From Lachnospiraceae bacterium (GTDB lineage Bacteria; Bacillota; Clostridia; Lachnospirales; Lachnospiraceae), in assembly GCA_024691305.1 (NCBI GenBank), contig JAILNS010000028.1, positions 1 through 64,000 of the forward strand: DNA of 64,000 nt, written 5' to 3'. Position 1 is the stretch's first letter; each line of letters starts with the position of its first letter. The notes beneath the pieces are model-generated. The model ran no database searches, was not told the DNA's origin, and saw nothing but the letters and a program-made list of their open reading frames with translations. The position numbers were made by a program, and so were the translations under genes. This document shows, one piece after another, positions 1-7,585 of the stretch.

Positions 1-1
1 C

Positions 2-628
2 TTTGAGAAATATACAAAGGCTTTCCCGGATCTTGGCGTGGTTGAAATGGATACGGTCAAAGGCAGCCGTGACAAAGGAAAATGCCTGCTTACACTGCTT
101 TTTAGGAGCTGTTCCTTCATGATCATAATCCTGCTCCCTGACTGCACACAACGCAGCGTTATAGATGCCATAAACAACCTCTGTGATACGATCGGAATCC
201 GTACATTTAAGAAGTACTTTCCTATCATACTGACTGACAACGGTTCCGAATTTAAGAACCCATGGGATATCGAAAAAAATGATGCCGGTACAATACGTAC
301 AAAAGTATTCTACTGTGATCCCTATGTATCAAACCAGAAAGGACGTCTGGAGAAAAACCATGAGTACATACGGTATGTGATTCCAAAAGGACGCAGCATG
401 TACAAGTATACCCAAGAGGATATAAACCTTCTGGCCAGCCACATCAATTCAACAGCCAGAGACAGTCTTAATGGCACTACACCTTTTGATTTGGCAGAAC
501 TTCTTTTAGACAAAAAGATACCGGCATTAACAGGACAGTATAAAGTCTCCCCAGACGACGTCTTGCTAAAACCGGCACTTATTGAAGCTCGTCATCAAAA
601 TCGGAAGGAGGCGGATTCGAATGAATAG
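2..628 (+). CDS. IS30-family transposase, cut by the left window edge
   Basis: The reading frame is open through the first base, so the N-terminal helix-turn-helix part lies outside the window. What remains is a DDE integrase-fold domain. The three acidic residues are visible: Asp in the EMDTV stretch at the start, Asp in LTDNGSEF near the middle, and Glu in LEKNHEYIR about 35 residues later, followed by the YVIPKG run typical of IS30 enzymes. The protein would cut and join the ends of its insertion sequence. The stop overlaps the start of a small coiled-coil frame by 8 bp. I could not identify terminal inverted repeats, so the right boundary of the element is unknown. A GTG at 38 is only an internal in-frame codon. 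Confidence 0.85.
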   Translation, partial: FEKYTKAFPDLGVVEMDTVKGSRDKGKCLLTLLFRSCSFMIIILLPDCTQRSVIDAINNLCDTIGIRTFKKYFPIILTDNGSEFKNPWDIEKNDAGTIRTKVFYCDPYVSNQKGRLEKNHEYIRYVIPKGRSMYKYTQEDINLLASHINSTARDSLNGTTPFDLAELLLDKKIPALTGQYKVSPDDVLLKPALIEARHQNRKEADSNE

Positions 629-803
629 CCTTTCCTTCAAAGAGCTCCAAAGCAAGTACGAAGAAGCTCTTGAACTTATAAATGACCTATCTGAAACCTT
701 AGAAAAACGTGAATGGGATATCATCCTTCTGAAAGAAAACATTTCAGAGTTGGAAGAAATCCTTTACTCTAATGGCATCTTTAGGCATTACGATTTTGAC
801 TAA
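621..803 (+). CDS. Small coiled-coil protein coupled to the IS30 transposase
   Basis: This 60-residue frame starts at an ATG with a GGAGG-like ribosome site at 607-612 and overlaps the transposase stop by 8 bp, which suggests translational coupling. The sequence is charged and heptad-like (repeated Leu/Ile with Glu/Lys, for example EALELINDLSETLEKREWD) and is likely one long alpha helix. I do not recognise a family. From its position it is probably an accessory protein of the insertion sequence rather than a chromosomal gene. An in-frame start at 582 exists but has no comparable ribosome site. Confidence 0.55.
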   Translation: MNSLSFKELQSKYEEALELINDLSETLEKREWDIILLKENISELEEILYSNGIFRHYDFD

Positions 804-883
804 AAACTAATATTTTTAGGAACAGACAGATAACCATCCAAATCGGAAAATCTCATCAAAAAATCTCATGAGACGGGTGGAAT

Positions 884-1021
884 TTATTTTTTCTCAAACT
901 GTTCCAGTCGTCTGTTTGCCATGCAGACAAGCAGAATCGATGCAACGATTTTAACACGTTTTTTAGGTCTTTCATAGAGAATTTTATCGGAAAACTTCGT
1001 CAAAATCGTCGTAGAGACCAT
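884..1021 (-). CDS. Possible 45-residue basic ORF or gene remnant
   Basis: A short frame reads MVSTTILTKFSDKILYERP and continues through a Lys/Arg patch, a hydrophobic stretch (VASILLVCMAN) and a charged end (EQFEKK). An in-frame stop lies two codons before the ATG and no ribosome-binding site is visible. It may be a decayed piece of a transposon gene, since it sits between IS30 debris and lysS. It could equally be a chance frame. The rest of the 804-1211 gap shows no other coding signal apart from a short direct repeat at 1143-1164. Confidence 0.2.
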   Translation of the reverse strand: MVSTTILTKFSDKILYERPKKRVKIVASILLVCMANRRLEQFEKK

Positions 1022-1142
1022 TTTTCAAGGTACAACTAGAATTTAGTTTTTCATTTGACCAACCTTTTCAGGTTTACAGTAGGGCATAATTAATCATCAT
1101 ATTGCCGCTTCCCAAAGCATCATTTTTTGTTCATTTCTGCAT

Positions 1143-1164
1143 CGATTGGCATACGATTGGCATA
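1143..1164. repeat. 11-bp tandem duplication downstream of lysS
   Basis: CGATTGGCATA occurs twice back to back, about 50 bp beyond the lysS stop. It is a small member of the class of tandem duplications seen near gene ends across this window. Confidence 0.7.
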
Positions 1165-1211
1165 TGGGATAGGTTTTGACACCTTACAAAGCCCGTAAAT
1201 ACTGGATTTTC

Positions 1212-2840
1212 TTACTGAATGCTCTTAAGCGTCGGGAACAACAGCACATCCCTTATCGCCGGGCTGTCCGTGAGCAGCATGACAAGTCTGTCGATACCGT
1301 ATCCGATACCGCCTGTCGGAGGCATTCCGACTTCGAGTGCATTGAGGAAGTCTTCATCTGTATGCTCAGCTTCCTCATCGCCTGCTGCCGCATTTGCATC
1401 CTGTGCAGCAAAACGCTCACGCTGGTCTATGGGATCGTTAAGCTCAGAATATGCGTTACACATCTCCCATGTATTTATGAAAAGTTCAAACCTCTCAACC
1501 TTGGTCGGATCGTCGGGTTTTTTCTTGGTAAGAGGTGATATCTCGATCGGATGGTCCATGACAAATGTAGGCTGGATCAGTTTCTCCTCGCAGTATTCCT
1601 CAAAGAAGAGATTTAAGATATTACCCTTCTTATGATACTCTTCATATTCTATATGATGCTCCTTGGCCAGTTTCTTCGCAGCCTCATCATCGGGAACCTG
1701 CGCAGGATCATCAAAGTCTATACCTGCATATTTCTTAACAGCTTCCGTCATCGTTATCCTTTCAAAAGGCTTACCGAAATCAAGTTCCACATCACCGTAT
1801 TTAAACCTGGTTGTTCCAAGAACCGTCTCTGCCAGGTACCTGAACATTTCCTCGGTCAGATCCATCATACCGTGATAATCGGTATATGCCTGATAGAGTT
1901 CCATAAGCGTAAACTCGGGATTATGTCTTGTATCAACTCCCTCGTTTCTAAATACACGTCCTATCTCATATACTCTCTCAAGGCCTCCGACTATAAGTCT
2001 CTTAAGATACAGTTCCAGAGATATACGCAGTTTCATATCCTCATCGAGTGCATTAAAGTGTGTCTCAAAAGGTCTTGCGGCTGCACCGCCGGGGTTTGAA
2101 ACAAGCATGGGAGTCTCAACTTCCATGAAATCCTTGGCATCAAGGAATCTTCTGATCGCACTGATGATCTGACTTCTCTTGATGAAGGTATCTTTTACGT
2201 CAGGATTCATGATCATATCAACATATCTCTGACGATATCTGATATCGGTATTGGTCAGTCCGTGGAATTTCTCGGGAAGTATCTGAAGTGACTTGGTAAG
2301 AAGAGTCACCTCACTTGCATGAACCGATATCTCACCGGTCATTGTCCTGAAGACGTATCCCTTGATACCTACGATATCTCCTACATCATACTTTTTATAA
2401 TCAGCATAGGACTCTTCTCCTATGGCATCTCTCGCAACATAAATCTGGATGTTTCCGGACTTGTCCTGAACATTTGAAAAAGAAGCCTTGCCCATGATTC
2501 TCTTGCTCATTAGACGTCCGGCAATACTTACTTCAATGGGCGATGCATCCATGATCGCACGGCGTTCTTCATAGTCAGCTTTTTTCTTCGGCCTTGCCTC
2601 CTCTTCGGGAAGCCCGCTCACGTCTACGGGCGGTCTGTCACCGAGAAGCTTTTTTTCAAGTTCATCATACTCTGCCATTGCATCCGACACATGATATGTG
2701 ACATCATACTTAGTGATCACATAAGGATCCTTGCCCGCTTCCTGAAGTGCCGCTAACTTCTCACGTCTTACTTTAAGAAGCTGTCCTATATCCTGTTCTT
2801 CCATCTGCTGTGCGTTCTTGTTCTCGTTATTGTTTCCCAT
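1212..2840 (-). CDS. lysS: Lysyl-tRNA synthetase, class II
   Basis: This enzyme charges tRNA(Lys) with lysine using ATP in the cytoplasm. An N-terminal OB-fold anticodon-binding domain (roughly residues 60-190, including the RIMGKASF region) is followed by a class II catalytic core. Motif 2 is seen as RVFRNEGVDTRHNPEFT and motif 3 as GIGYGIDRLVMLLTDS, and the family ending DVLLFPTLK is present. I chose the ATG at 2840, giving 542 residues, because GGAG lies six bases upstream. A TTG four codons earlier actually contains that ribosome site and is unlikely to be used. The gene follows greA but is separated from it by an intrinsic terminator. The N-terminus has an Asn/Gln-rich extension of about 15 residues. 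Confidence 0.97.
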   Translation of the reverse strand: MGNNNENKNAQQMEEQDIGQLLKVRREKLAALQEAGKDPYVITKYDVTYHVSDAMAEYDELEKKLLGDRPPVDVSGLPEEEARPKKKADYEERRAIMDASPIEVSIAGRLMSKRIMGKASFSNVQDKSGNIQIYVARDAIGEESYADYKKYDVGDIVGIKGYVFRTMTGEISVHASEVTLLTKSLQILPEKFHGLTNTDIRYRQRYVDMIMNPDVKDTFIKRSQIISAIRRFLDAKDFMEVETPMLVSNPGGAAARPFETHFNALDEDMKLRISLELYLKRLIVGGLERVYEIGRVFRNEGVDTRHNPEFTLMELYQAYTDYHGMMDLTEEMFRYLAETVLGTTRFKYGDVELDFGKPFERITMTEAVKKYAGIDFDDPAQVPDDEAAKKLAKEHHIEYEEYHKKGNILNLFFEEYCEEKLIQPTFVMDHPIEISPLTKKKPDDPTKVERFELFINTWEMCNAYSELNDPIDQRERFAAQDANAAAGDEEAEHTDEDFLNALEVGMPPTGGIGYGIDRLVMLLTDSPAIRDVLLFPTLKSIQ

Positions 2841-2902
2841 GATATTCTCCAAAAAAAATAATCTGACCGGGGTTATGTCCGCAGCCTAACCAAACTGTAT
2901 TT

Positions 2903-2936
2903 TAATAAAAGGCAGAGGCCCACAGGTCTCTGCCTA
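2903..2936 (-). terminator. Intrinsic terminator after greA
   Basis: An inverted repeat GGCAGAG/CTCTGCC with inner pairing occupies 2911-2934. On the minus strand it is followed by a T-rich run (2904-2910). It ends the greA transcript just before lysS. Confidence 0.8.
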
Positions 2937-2951
2937 AGTTTGTTACATTTA

Positions 2952-3437
2952 TCAGTTCCTGTTATGTATCTCCAAAACCTTGTAGGCAATCACACCAACC
3001 TGTGTCTCAACTTTTACCGTATCACCTACTTTATGTCCGAGAAGGGCGGATCCTACAGGGGATTCGTTGGATATCTTACCTTTAAGCGGATCTGCTTCCT
3101 TGGATCCTACTATCTTATACTCAAGTTCTTCCTTAAGTTCTTTATCTAATATCCTGACCTGACATCCTATGCTTATGGTTTCGAGATCGATCTCGTCCTC
3201 ATCTACTACTTCTACATTTTTAAGAATCTTTTCAAGTTCTTCGATCCTTGACTCATTATCACGCTGTGCATCTTTGGCAGCATCATATTCGGCATTCTCG
3301 GAAAGGTCGCCCTGTTCTCTGGCTTCCTTGATCTTCTGTGCGATCTCGTGACGCTTAACTTCTTTTAAATAACTTAGTTCGTCTTCGTACTCCTTTAAAC
3401 CCTTGGTTGTCAGAATGTATTTCTTAGTTTCACTCAT
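2952..3437 (-). CDS. greA: Transcription elongation factor GreA
   Basis: GreA rescues backtracked RNA polymerase by stimulating transcript cleavage. The 161-residue protein has the usual two parts. An N-terminal antiparallel coiled coil (residues about 1-78) carries the tip signature EQGDLSENAEYDAAKDAQ, with the acidic residues that enter the polymerase channel. A C-terminal FKBP-like globular domain includes SPVGSALLGHKVGD. Length and motifs are normal for the family. A consensus sigma-A promoter lies 50-80 bp upstream and a terminator lies directly downstream, so it is probably monocistronic. Confidence 0.97.
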   Translation of the reverse strand: MSETKKYILTTKGLKEYEDELSYLKEVKRHEIAQKIKEAREQGDLSENAEYDAAKDAQRDNESRIEELEKILKNVEVVDEDEIDLETISIGCQVRILDKELKEELEYKIVGSKEADPLKGKISNESPVGSALLGHKVGDTVKVETQVGVIAYKVLEIHNRN

Positions 3438-3485
3438 CTCTACACCTTCTTTTTTTATATATGCACATAATAACGCGCGTCAAAA

Positions 3486-3514
3486 ATTATACTAACATTG
3501 CGAAGTTCTGTCAA
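3486..3514 (-). promoter_or_regulatory. Consensus sigma-A promoter of greA
   Basis: On the minus strand TTGACA (3509-3514) and TATAAT (3486-3491) are both perfect and are separated by 17 bp. The -35 box begins just beyond the duplicated dusB tail. Confidence 0.85.
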
Positions 3515-3519
3515 TATTA

Positions 3520-3588
3520 TTAAGGTAATACGTCAAACAGTTCTAGGGTTGCACCAAACATTTCTTAAGGGAATACTCCAAACAGCTC
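3520..3588 (-). repeat. Three degenerate copies of the dusB C-terminal codons, two beyond the stop
   Basis: The last dusB codons spell ELFGVFP-stop. Reading on in the same frame gives EMFGATL and then ELFDVLP-stop. The three units of 21-24 bp are clearly related at DNA level and stay in frame. This indicates an old tandem duplication of the gene end. Confidence 0.75.
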
Positions 3589-4530
3589 TCTTATTGCGGA
3601 TTCAAGTTCACCGTATGTCTCCATCTCGTTTATCCGGCCTCTGAATGAAGCGGATCCGTGAACTCCTGCGGTATACCACGCGGTATGCTTTCTCATTTCC
3701 CTTATGCCTATATATTCACCCTTGTATTCCATAAGCATTCTTCCATGTTCGAGTATGGTATCGACTATCTCTTCTTTGGACGGCGCATCGGCATGTTTTC
3801 CGGTTTCCATATATGTACGGATATCATCAAGCAGCCATGGATTTCCCTGAAGAGCACGGCCGATCATTACAGCGTCGCATCCAGTTTCCTTCATCATTTC
3901 CACGGCACTTTCCGCACTGTCTATATCTCCGTTTCCGATCACGGGTATCTTTACATGGTTCTTAACCTCGGCGATCACCTTTCTGTCTGCCTTGCCCGAA
4001 TAGTATTGCTCTCTGGTCCTTGCATGTACCGTCACCGCACTTGCTCCCGCTTCTTCTGCAACATGTGCGATCTCACACGCATTTATATGCCCCGGGTCAA
4101 ATCCGGACCTTATCTTGACAGTGACCGGCTTTACGGACACCCTTACGAGCGCCTCTATTATATGCCCCGCAAGTACGGGATCTTTCATGAGAGCACTTCC
4201 CTCTCCGTTATTTACGACTTTGGGCACGGGACATCCCATATTTACATCAAGGATATCGTATGGATTATCCTGTATCATTCTGACGGCCTCAGCCATCGTC
4301 TCCGGCTCGTTTCCGAATATCTGAAGAGAGACTGTTCCCTCATCGGGATGGGTGATCATGAGTGAAGCAGTGTTTTTATTATGATAGGTCACTGCCTTGG
4401 CGGATATCATCTCCATGCACTGCATTTCGCTTCCGTGACGGGCACACAGCAAACGAAAAGGCAGGTCACTAACCCCTGCCATCGGTGCTGCTATTATTCC
4501 TTTTTCAATCTTAACCGATCCAATCTTCAT
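3565..4530 (-). CDS. dusB: tRNA-dihydrouridine synthase, DusB/NifR3 type
   Basis: This FMN enzyme reduces specific uridines in tRNA to dihydrouridine. The TIM-barrel signatures are all visible: APMAGVSDLPFR near residue 15, NMGCPVPKVVNNGEGSALM with the catalytic Cys at about residue 100, VKIRSG, VTVHARTREQYYSGKAD, IPVIGNGDI and MIGRALQGNPW. I use the ATG at 4530 (321 residues) because family members start with MKIG. A TTG three codons upstream is possible. The gene follows a conserved unknown and birA with a short gap. Its C-terminal codons are duplicated beyond the stop. Confidence 0.95.
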   Translation of the reverse strand: MKIGSVKIEKGIIAAPMAGVSDLPFRLLCARHGSEMQCMEMISAKAVTYHNKNTASLMITHPDEGTVSLQIFGNEPETMAEAVRMIQDNPYDILDVNMGCPVPKVVNNGEGSALMKDPVLAGHIIEALVRVSVKPVTVKIRSGFDPGHINACEIAHVAEEAGASAVTVHARTREQYYSGKADRKVIAEVKNHVKIPVIGNGDIDSAESAVEMMKETGCDAVMIGRALQGNPWLLDDIRTYMETGKHADAPSKEEIVDTILEHGRMLMEYKGEYIGIREMRKHTAWYTAGVHGSASFRGRINEMETYGELESAIRELFGVFP

Positions 4531-4571
4531 CTTGATCAAAACTCAAGCCGGATATCAAAACACCGGCCTGT

Positions 4572-4934
4572 CTAAACGCCATCTTCTCCTATCAGATCAT
4601 TGATATCTTCACCGCATATGAAGACCTTATAATACAGCTGAAGCGATTCCAACAGTTCAGCCCTGTTACGCCTGATCTCCGATATGAGCAGACCGCTTGA
4701 AACTTCATCGTATGTGATATCAAATTCATCCGCATCCGTCTCAAATACCAGTTCTCCCTCTTCGTCAAAGACAATGGTAAATACGCCTCCTACCTCCTGG
4801 GTAAAAAGCACACTTATTATCCTTAGCTCGTCCTGAAGTGACTGGGGGATCTTTGAAAAATCCGGATTGAAATAATATTTCTGCTCATATGAATTTGCAC
4901 CGCAGACCACGACGCGTTCTCTTTTTTCACCCAT
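4572..4934 (-). CDS. Conserved hypothetical protein (possible DUF6145 member)
   Basis: The 120-residue acidic protein has no signal peptide or membrane segment. It looks like a compact alpha/beta protein, with a Cys near the start (VVVCGANSYEQKYYF) and another near the end (FICGEDINDL). I recall similar sequences as a Lachnospiraceae-specific family, probably DUF6145, but cannot confirm this here and no function is known to me. It lies 9 bp after birA and about 40 bp before dusB, so it is probably co-transcribed with them. Confidence 0.75.
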   Translation of the reverse strand: MGEKRERVVVCGANSYEQKYYFNPDFSKIPQSLQDELRIISVLFTQEVGGVFTIVFDEEGELVFETDADEFDITYDEVSSGLLISEIRRNRAELLESLQLYYKVFICGEDINDLIGEDGV

Positions 4935-4943
4935 ATAAATTAC

Positions 4944-5939
4944 CTATACATAACCATATAATCCGCGGACGGAAACCTCTCCCGCATACACATTCATGCG
5001 TTCTCCCTCCGCAGTCTCTACGATAAGTTCGCCTTTATCGTCTATCCCCCGCGATATCCCGGTATACTCCCCCTTGGGATCGAGTACCCTTACCTCTTTG
5101 TCCATACTCACAAGAGACTTTTCGTATTCTTTTTTAAAAGGCGACAGATCTCCCGCTTCAAGAAATGTATCATAATTCTTCTCAAAATGATACATGATCC
5201 GTGCTATGAGTTCAGATCTGTCTACGGCGTGTCCGTTTTCAAGCCTTATGCTTGTTGCGCTCTCACTTATTTCGGGAGCAAAAAGCGATCTGTCATCCTG
5301 ATTAACGTTTATCCCTACTCCGACAATGACATTCCTGATATAGTCCGCTTCAAGCATCATCTCGGTGAGTATCCCGCATACCTTTTTCCCGTTTATGACA
5401 ATATCATTGGGCCATTTGATCTTCGCTTCAACATTTTCTACAAGATCCATAATGCCCCGGCTTACAGCAAGTGCCATGATCAGCGTGATCATCGGAGCAT
5501 CAGATGGTGATAACTTGGGTTCCAGCAACAGGGACATATATATGTTCATCCCGGCGGGCGATATCCACCCTCTGCCGCGTCTGCCGCGTCCGGAAGTCTG
5601 CATATCGGATACTGCAAGTGCACCGTCGGATGCGCCCTCATCGGCAAGCACTCTTATACGCACATTGGTCGAATCCGTCTCATCAAAATAATACAGATCA
5701 CGGCCCATTTTGACAGTCTGTAATCTGCTTAATATCTCGTCTTTTGACATATTGTCGGGAGTGTCTTTAAGACGATACCCTCTGTTGGATACCGCCTCTA
5801 TATCATAGCCATCCTCTCTAAGCTGTTTGATCACCTTCCATACGGCGGATCTCGATACTCCGAGGAGTTTACTTATCTCCTGTCCCGATACATAAGACTC
5901 ACTCTCCCGAAGGAGAGTGAGCAGTGTAGATTTATCCAT
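4944..5939 (-). CDS. birA: Biotin-[acetyl-CoA carboxylase] ligase / biotin repressor
   Basis: This protein attaches biotin to carboxylase carrier proteins and probably also represses biotin genes. Residues 1-60 form a winged helix-turn-helix (ISKLLGVSRSAVWKVIKQL). The central catalytic domain carries the biotinyl-AMP loop GRGRRGRGW (about 117-125) and KWPNDIVINGKKVCGIL (from about 174). A small C-terminal SH3-like domain includes GEYTGISRGIDDKGEL. The 331-residue length matches bifunctional BirA rather than single-domain ligases. It is followed closely by the 4572-4934 gene. Confidence 0.95.
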   Translation of the reverse strand: MDKSTLLTLLRESESYVSGQEISKLLGVSRSAVWKVIKQLREDGYDIEAVSNRGYRLKDTPDNMSKDEILSRLQTVKMGRDLYYFDETDSTNVRIRVLADEGASDGALAVSDMQTSGRGRRGRGWISPAGMNIYMSLLLEPKLSPSDAPMITLIMALAVSRGIMDLVENVEAKIKWPNDIVINGKKVCGILTEMMLEADYIRNVIVGVGINVNQDDRSLFAPEISESATSIRLENGHAVDRSELIARIMYHFEKNYDTFLEAGDLSPFKKEYEKSLVSMDKEVRVLDPKGEYTGISRGIDDKGELIVETAEGERMNVYAGEVSVRGLYGYV

Positions 5940-6001
5940 TTACTTTCTTCTTAAAAAATGATCATCTTAATCCCGGAATTTGATCCGGCTTTATACATAT
6001 G

Positions 6002-6922
6002 TTACTTAACTGTCTTCATACCTTCCGCAAGTACGGTACCTACGGATGCGATTCCCTGAAGGTCTGCGGGCATGAGTATCGTCGTGGCCTGACCGTCAGC
6101 GACTTTCTCAAATGCTTCGAGGCTCTTTAACTTAAGTACCGCTTCATCGGCACCTGCTTCTCTTAAGACTCTGATACCGTCTGCCTTAGCCTTCTGGATA
6201 TTTAAGATAGCCTCAGCCTCACCTTCGGCTTCACGGATCTTCTTTTCCTTCTGTGCCTCTGCATGAAGTACTGTTGCCTGCTTCTCGGCTTCTGCCTTAA
6301 GAATGGCACTTTCCTTCATACCTTCGGCTTCAAGGATCGCTGCCTTCTTCTCGCCTTCTGCACGTGTAACGGCTTCACGTCTTTCACGCTCGGCTTTCAT
6401 CTGCTTCTCCATGGCATTCTGGATTTCTGCCGGAGGAATGATGTTCTTAAGTTCGACACGGTTTACCTTGATACCCCAGGGATCCGTAGCCTCATCAAGC
6501 GAAGCTCTCATCTTGGTATTTATAACTTCACGGCTTGTAAGTGTCTGGTCGAGTTCCATCTCACCGATTATATTACGAAGAGTAGTAGCCGTAAGATTTT
6601 CGATCGCCATGATCGGGTTCTCAACACCGTATGTAAAAAGTTTAGGATCGGTTATCTGATAAAATACTACGGTATCGATACGCATCGTAACATTATCCTT
6701 GGTGATAACAGGCTGTGGTGCAAAATCAACTACCTGCTCCTTTAATGTTACCCTTTTTGCAACACGGTCAAAGATAGGCATCTTAAGATGAAGTCCTACA
6801 GACCATGTCTGCTGGTAAGCACCAAGACGTTCTATTACAAATGCATTGGCCTGAGGCACGATCTTGATACAGGTTACAAGAACTACAACTATGATTACTA
6901 GTAAAGCGATGATAACAGGCAT
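6002..6922 (-). CDS. SPFH/band 7 membrane protein (paraslipin/QmcA-like)
   Basis: An N-terminal transmembrane helix (residues 3-18) anchors a stomatin/prohibitin (SPFH) domain (about 25-185; VERLGAYQQTWSVGLH-type opening, PQPVITKDNVTMRIDTVVFY). A long Ala/Glu/Lys-rich coiled coil follows (about 180-250), then a conserved C-terminal segment (TTILMPADLQG). Such proteins form membrane-associated oligomeric cages and are thought to organise membrane microdomains and proteases. The gene directly follows an NfeD-type partner, the classic SPFH/NfeD pairing, with a strong AAAGGAGG ribosome site. Confidence 0.93.
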   Translation of the reverse strand: MPVIIALLVIIVVVLVTCIKIVPQANAFVIERLGAYQQTWSVGLHLKMPIFDRVAKRVTLKEQVVDFAPQPVITKDNVTMRIDTVVFYQITDPKLFTYGVENPIMAIENLTATTLRNIIGEMELDQTLTSREVINTKMRASLDEATDPWGIKVNRVELKNIIPPAEIQNAMEKQMKAERERREAVTRAEGEKKAAILEAEGMKESAILKAEAEKQATVLHAEAQKEKKIREAEGEAEAILNIQKAKADGIRVLREAGADEAVLKLKSLEAFEKVADGQATTILMPADLQGIASVGTVLAEGMKTVK

Positions 6923-6945
6923 ATCTTATCCTCCTTTTATCTGTT

Positions 6946-7002
6946 CCACTACTGCAACTGAATTTAAGTCTCTACCACTACTGCAACTGAATTTAAGTCT
7001 CT
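6946..7002 (-). repeat. 29-bp tandem duplication spanning the nfeD stop codon
   Basis: A 28-bp sequence ending in the last nfeD codons and its TAA occurs at 6975-7002 and again identically at 6946-6973, with one base between them. The second copy fills the gap before the SPFH gene's ribosome site. The perfect identity suggests a recent duplication. Confidence 0.95.
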
Positions 7003-7460
7003 GTCTGATGTCCTACACTGGGGCGGACTATAAGTTTAACTCCGCTTATTGAAAGGATCTCAACTACGGATCCTGAAGGTATTGTCACGGAATCATCGTA
7101 ACTTCTTGCCGTCCATTCCTGACCTCCGACATTCACAAGTCCGACTCCCTGAATATTGTCGATCTCGCTCATCACTATGGCAATGTGTCCGATCAGGCTC
7201 TCGGCATTGGTCCGCACTCTGTCTTTGTTAAAGTACTTCACGGCTATGGGGCGCGTAGTCAGCAAAAGTATGATGCTTACAACAAGTGCCGCGATGATCT
7301 GCGCCCATAAAGGTAAACCAAATACCGCAAGCAACAGCCCTACAAGCGATCCTCCCGCAAACCATATGGTCGTAAGTCCCATTGTAAGAAGTTCGACCAA
7401 AACAAGAATTACCAGAAGAACAATCCATATCATTACATAGGTCTCATTCACAGGTATCAT
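6993..7460 (-). CDS. NfeD-like membrane protein
   Basis: Three to four transmembrane helices (residues about 8-75) are followed by a C-terminal OB-fold domain (ESLIGHIAIVMSEI, GVGLVNVGGQEWTARS). This is the layout of short NfeD proteins that partner SPFH proteins. I chose the ATG at 7460 because GGA lies six bases upstream. A GTG three codons later is also well placed behind the AAAGGGG run, and an ATG at 7517 lacks a ribosome site. The family is thought to support SPFH oligomers in the membrane. The stop codon lies inside a 29-bp tandem duplication. Confidence 0.88.
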   Translation of the reverse strand: MIPVNETYVMIWIVLLVILVLVELLTMGLTTIWFAGGSLVGLLLAVFGLPLWAQIIAALVVSIILLLTTRPIAVKYFNKDRVRTNAESLIGHIAIVMSEIDNIQGVGLVNVGGQEWTARSYDDSVTIPSGSVVEILSISGVKLIVRPSVGHQTET

Positions 7461-7585
7461 CCCCTTTCCGTCATGAATAAAAACATGAGCATCTTTATGT
7501 ATAACATTGTATAACATATGATGCTCACGTTAAATATATCTTTTTTCGAAATAGGATCATCTATCTTGCCGGAACGGCAAAATCT

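Noticed and set aside
1176-1538. Plus-strand ORF of 120 codons
   Set aside because: It is the shadow of lysS in the opposite strand, with no ribosome site and a non-protein-like sequence.
2841-2951. T-box leader for lysS
   Set aside because: The gap to greA is only about 110 bp, is filled by a terminator, and no specifier-loop or T-box sequence is seen.
3520-3564. Selenocysteine or programmed readthrough at the dusB stop
   Set aside because: The stop is TAA, no recoding element is visible, and DusB is complete without the extension, so it is kept only as a repeat.
5976-5991. Terminator between the SPFH gene and birA
   Set aside because: The CCGGA/TCCGG stem is only five bases and no T-run follows.
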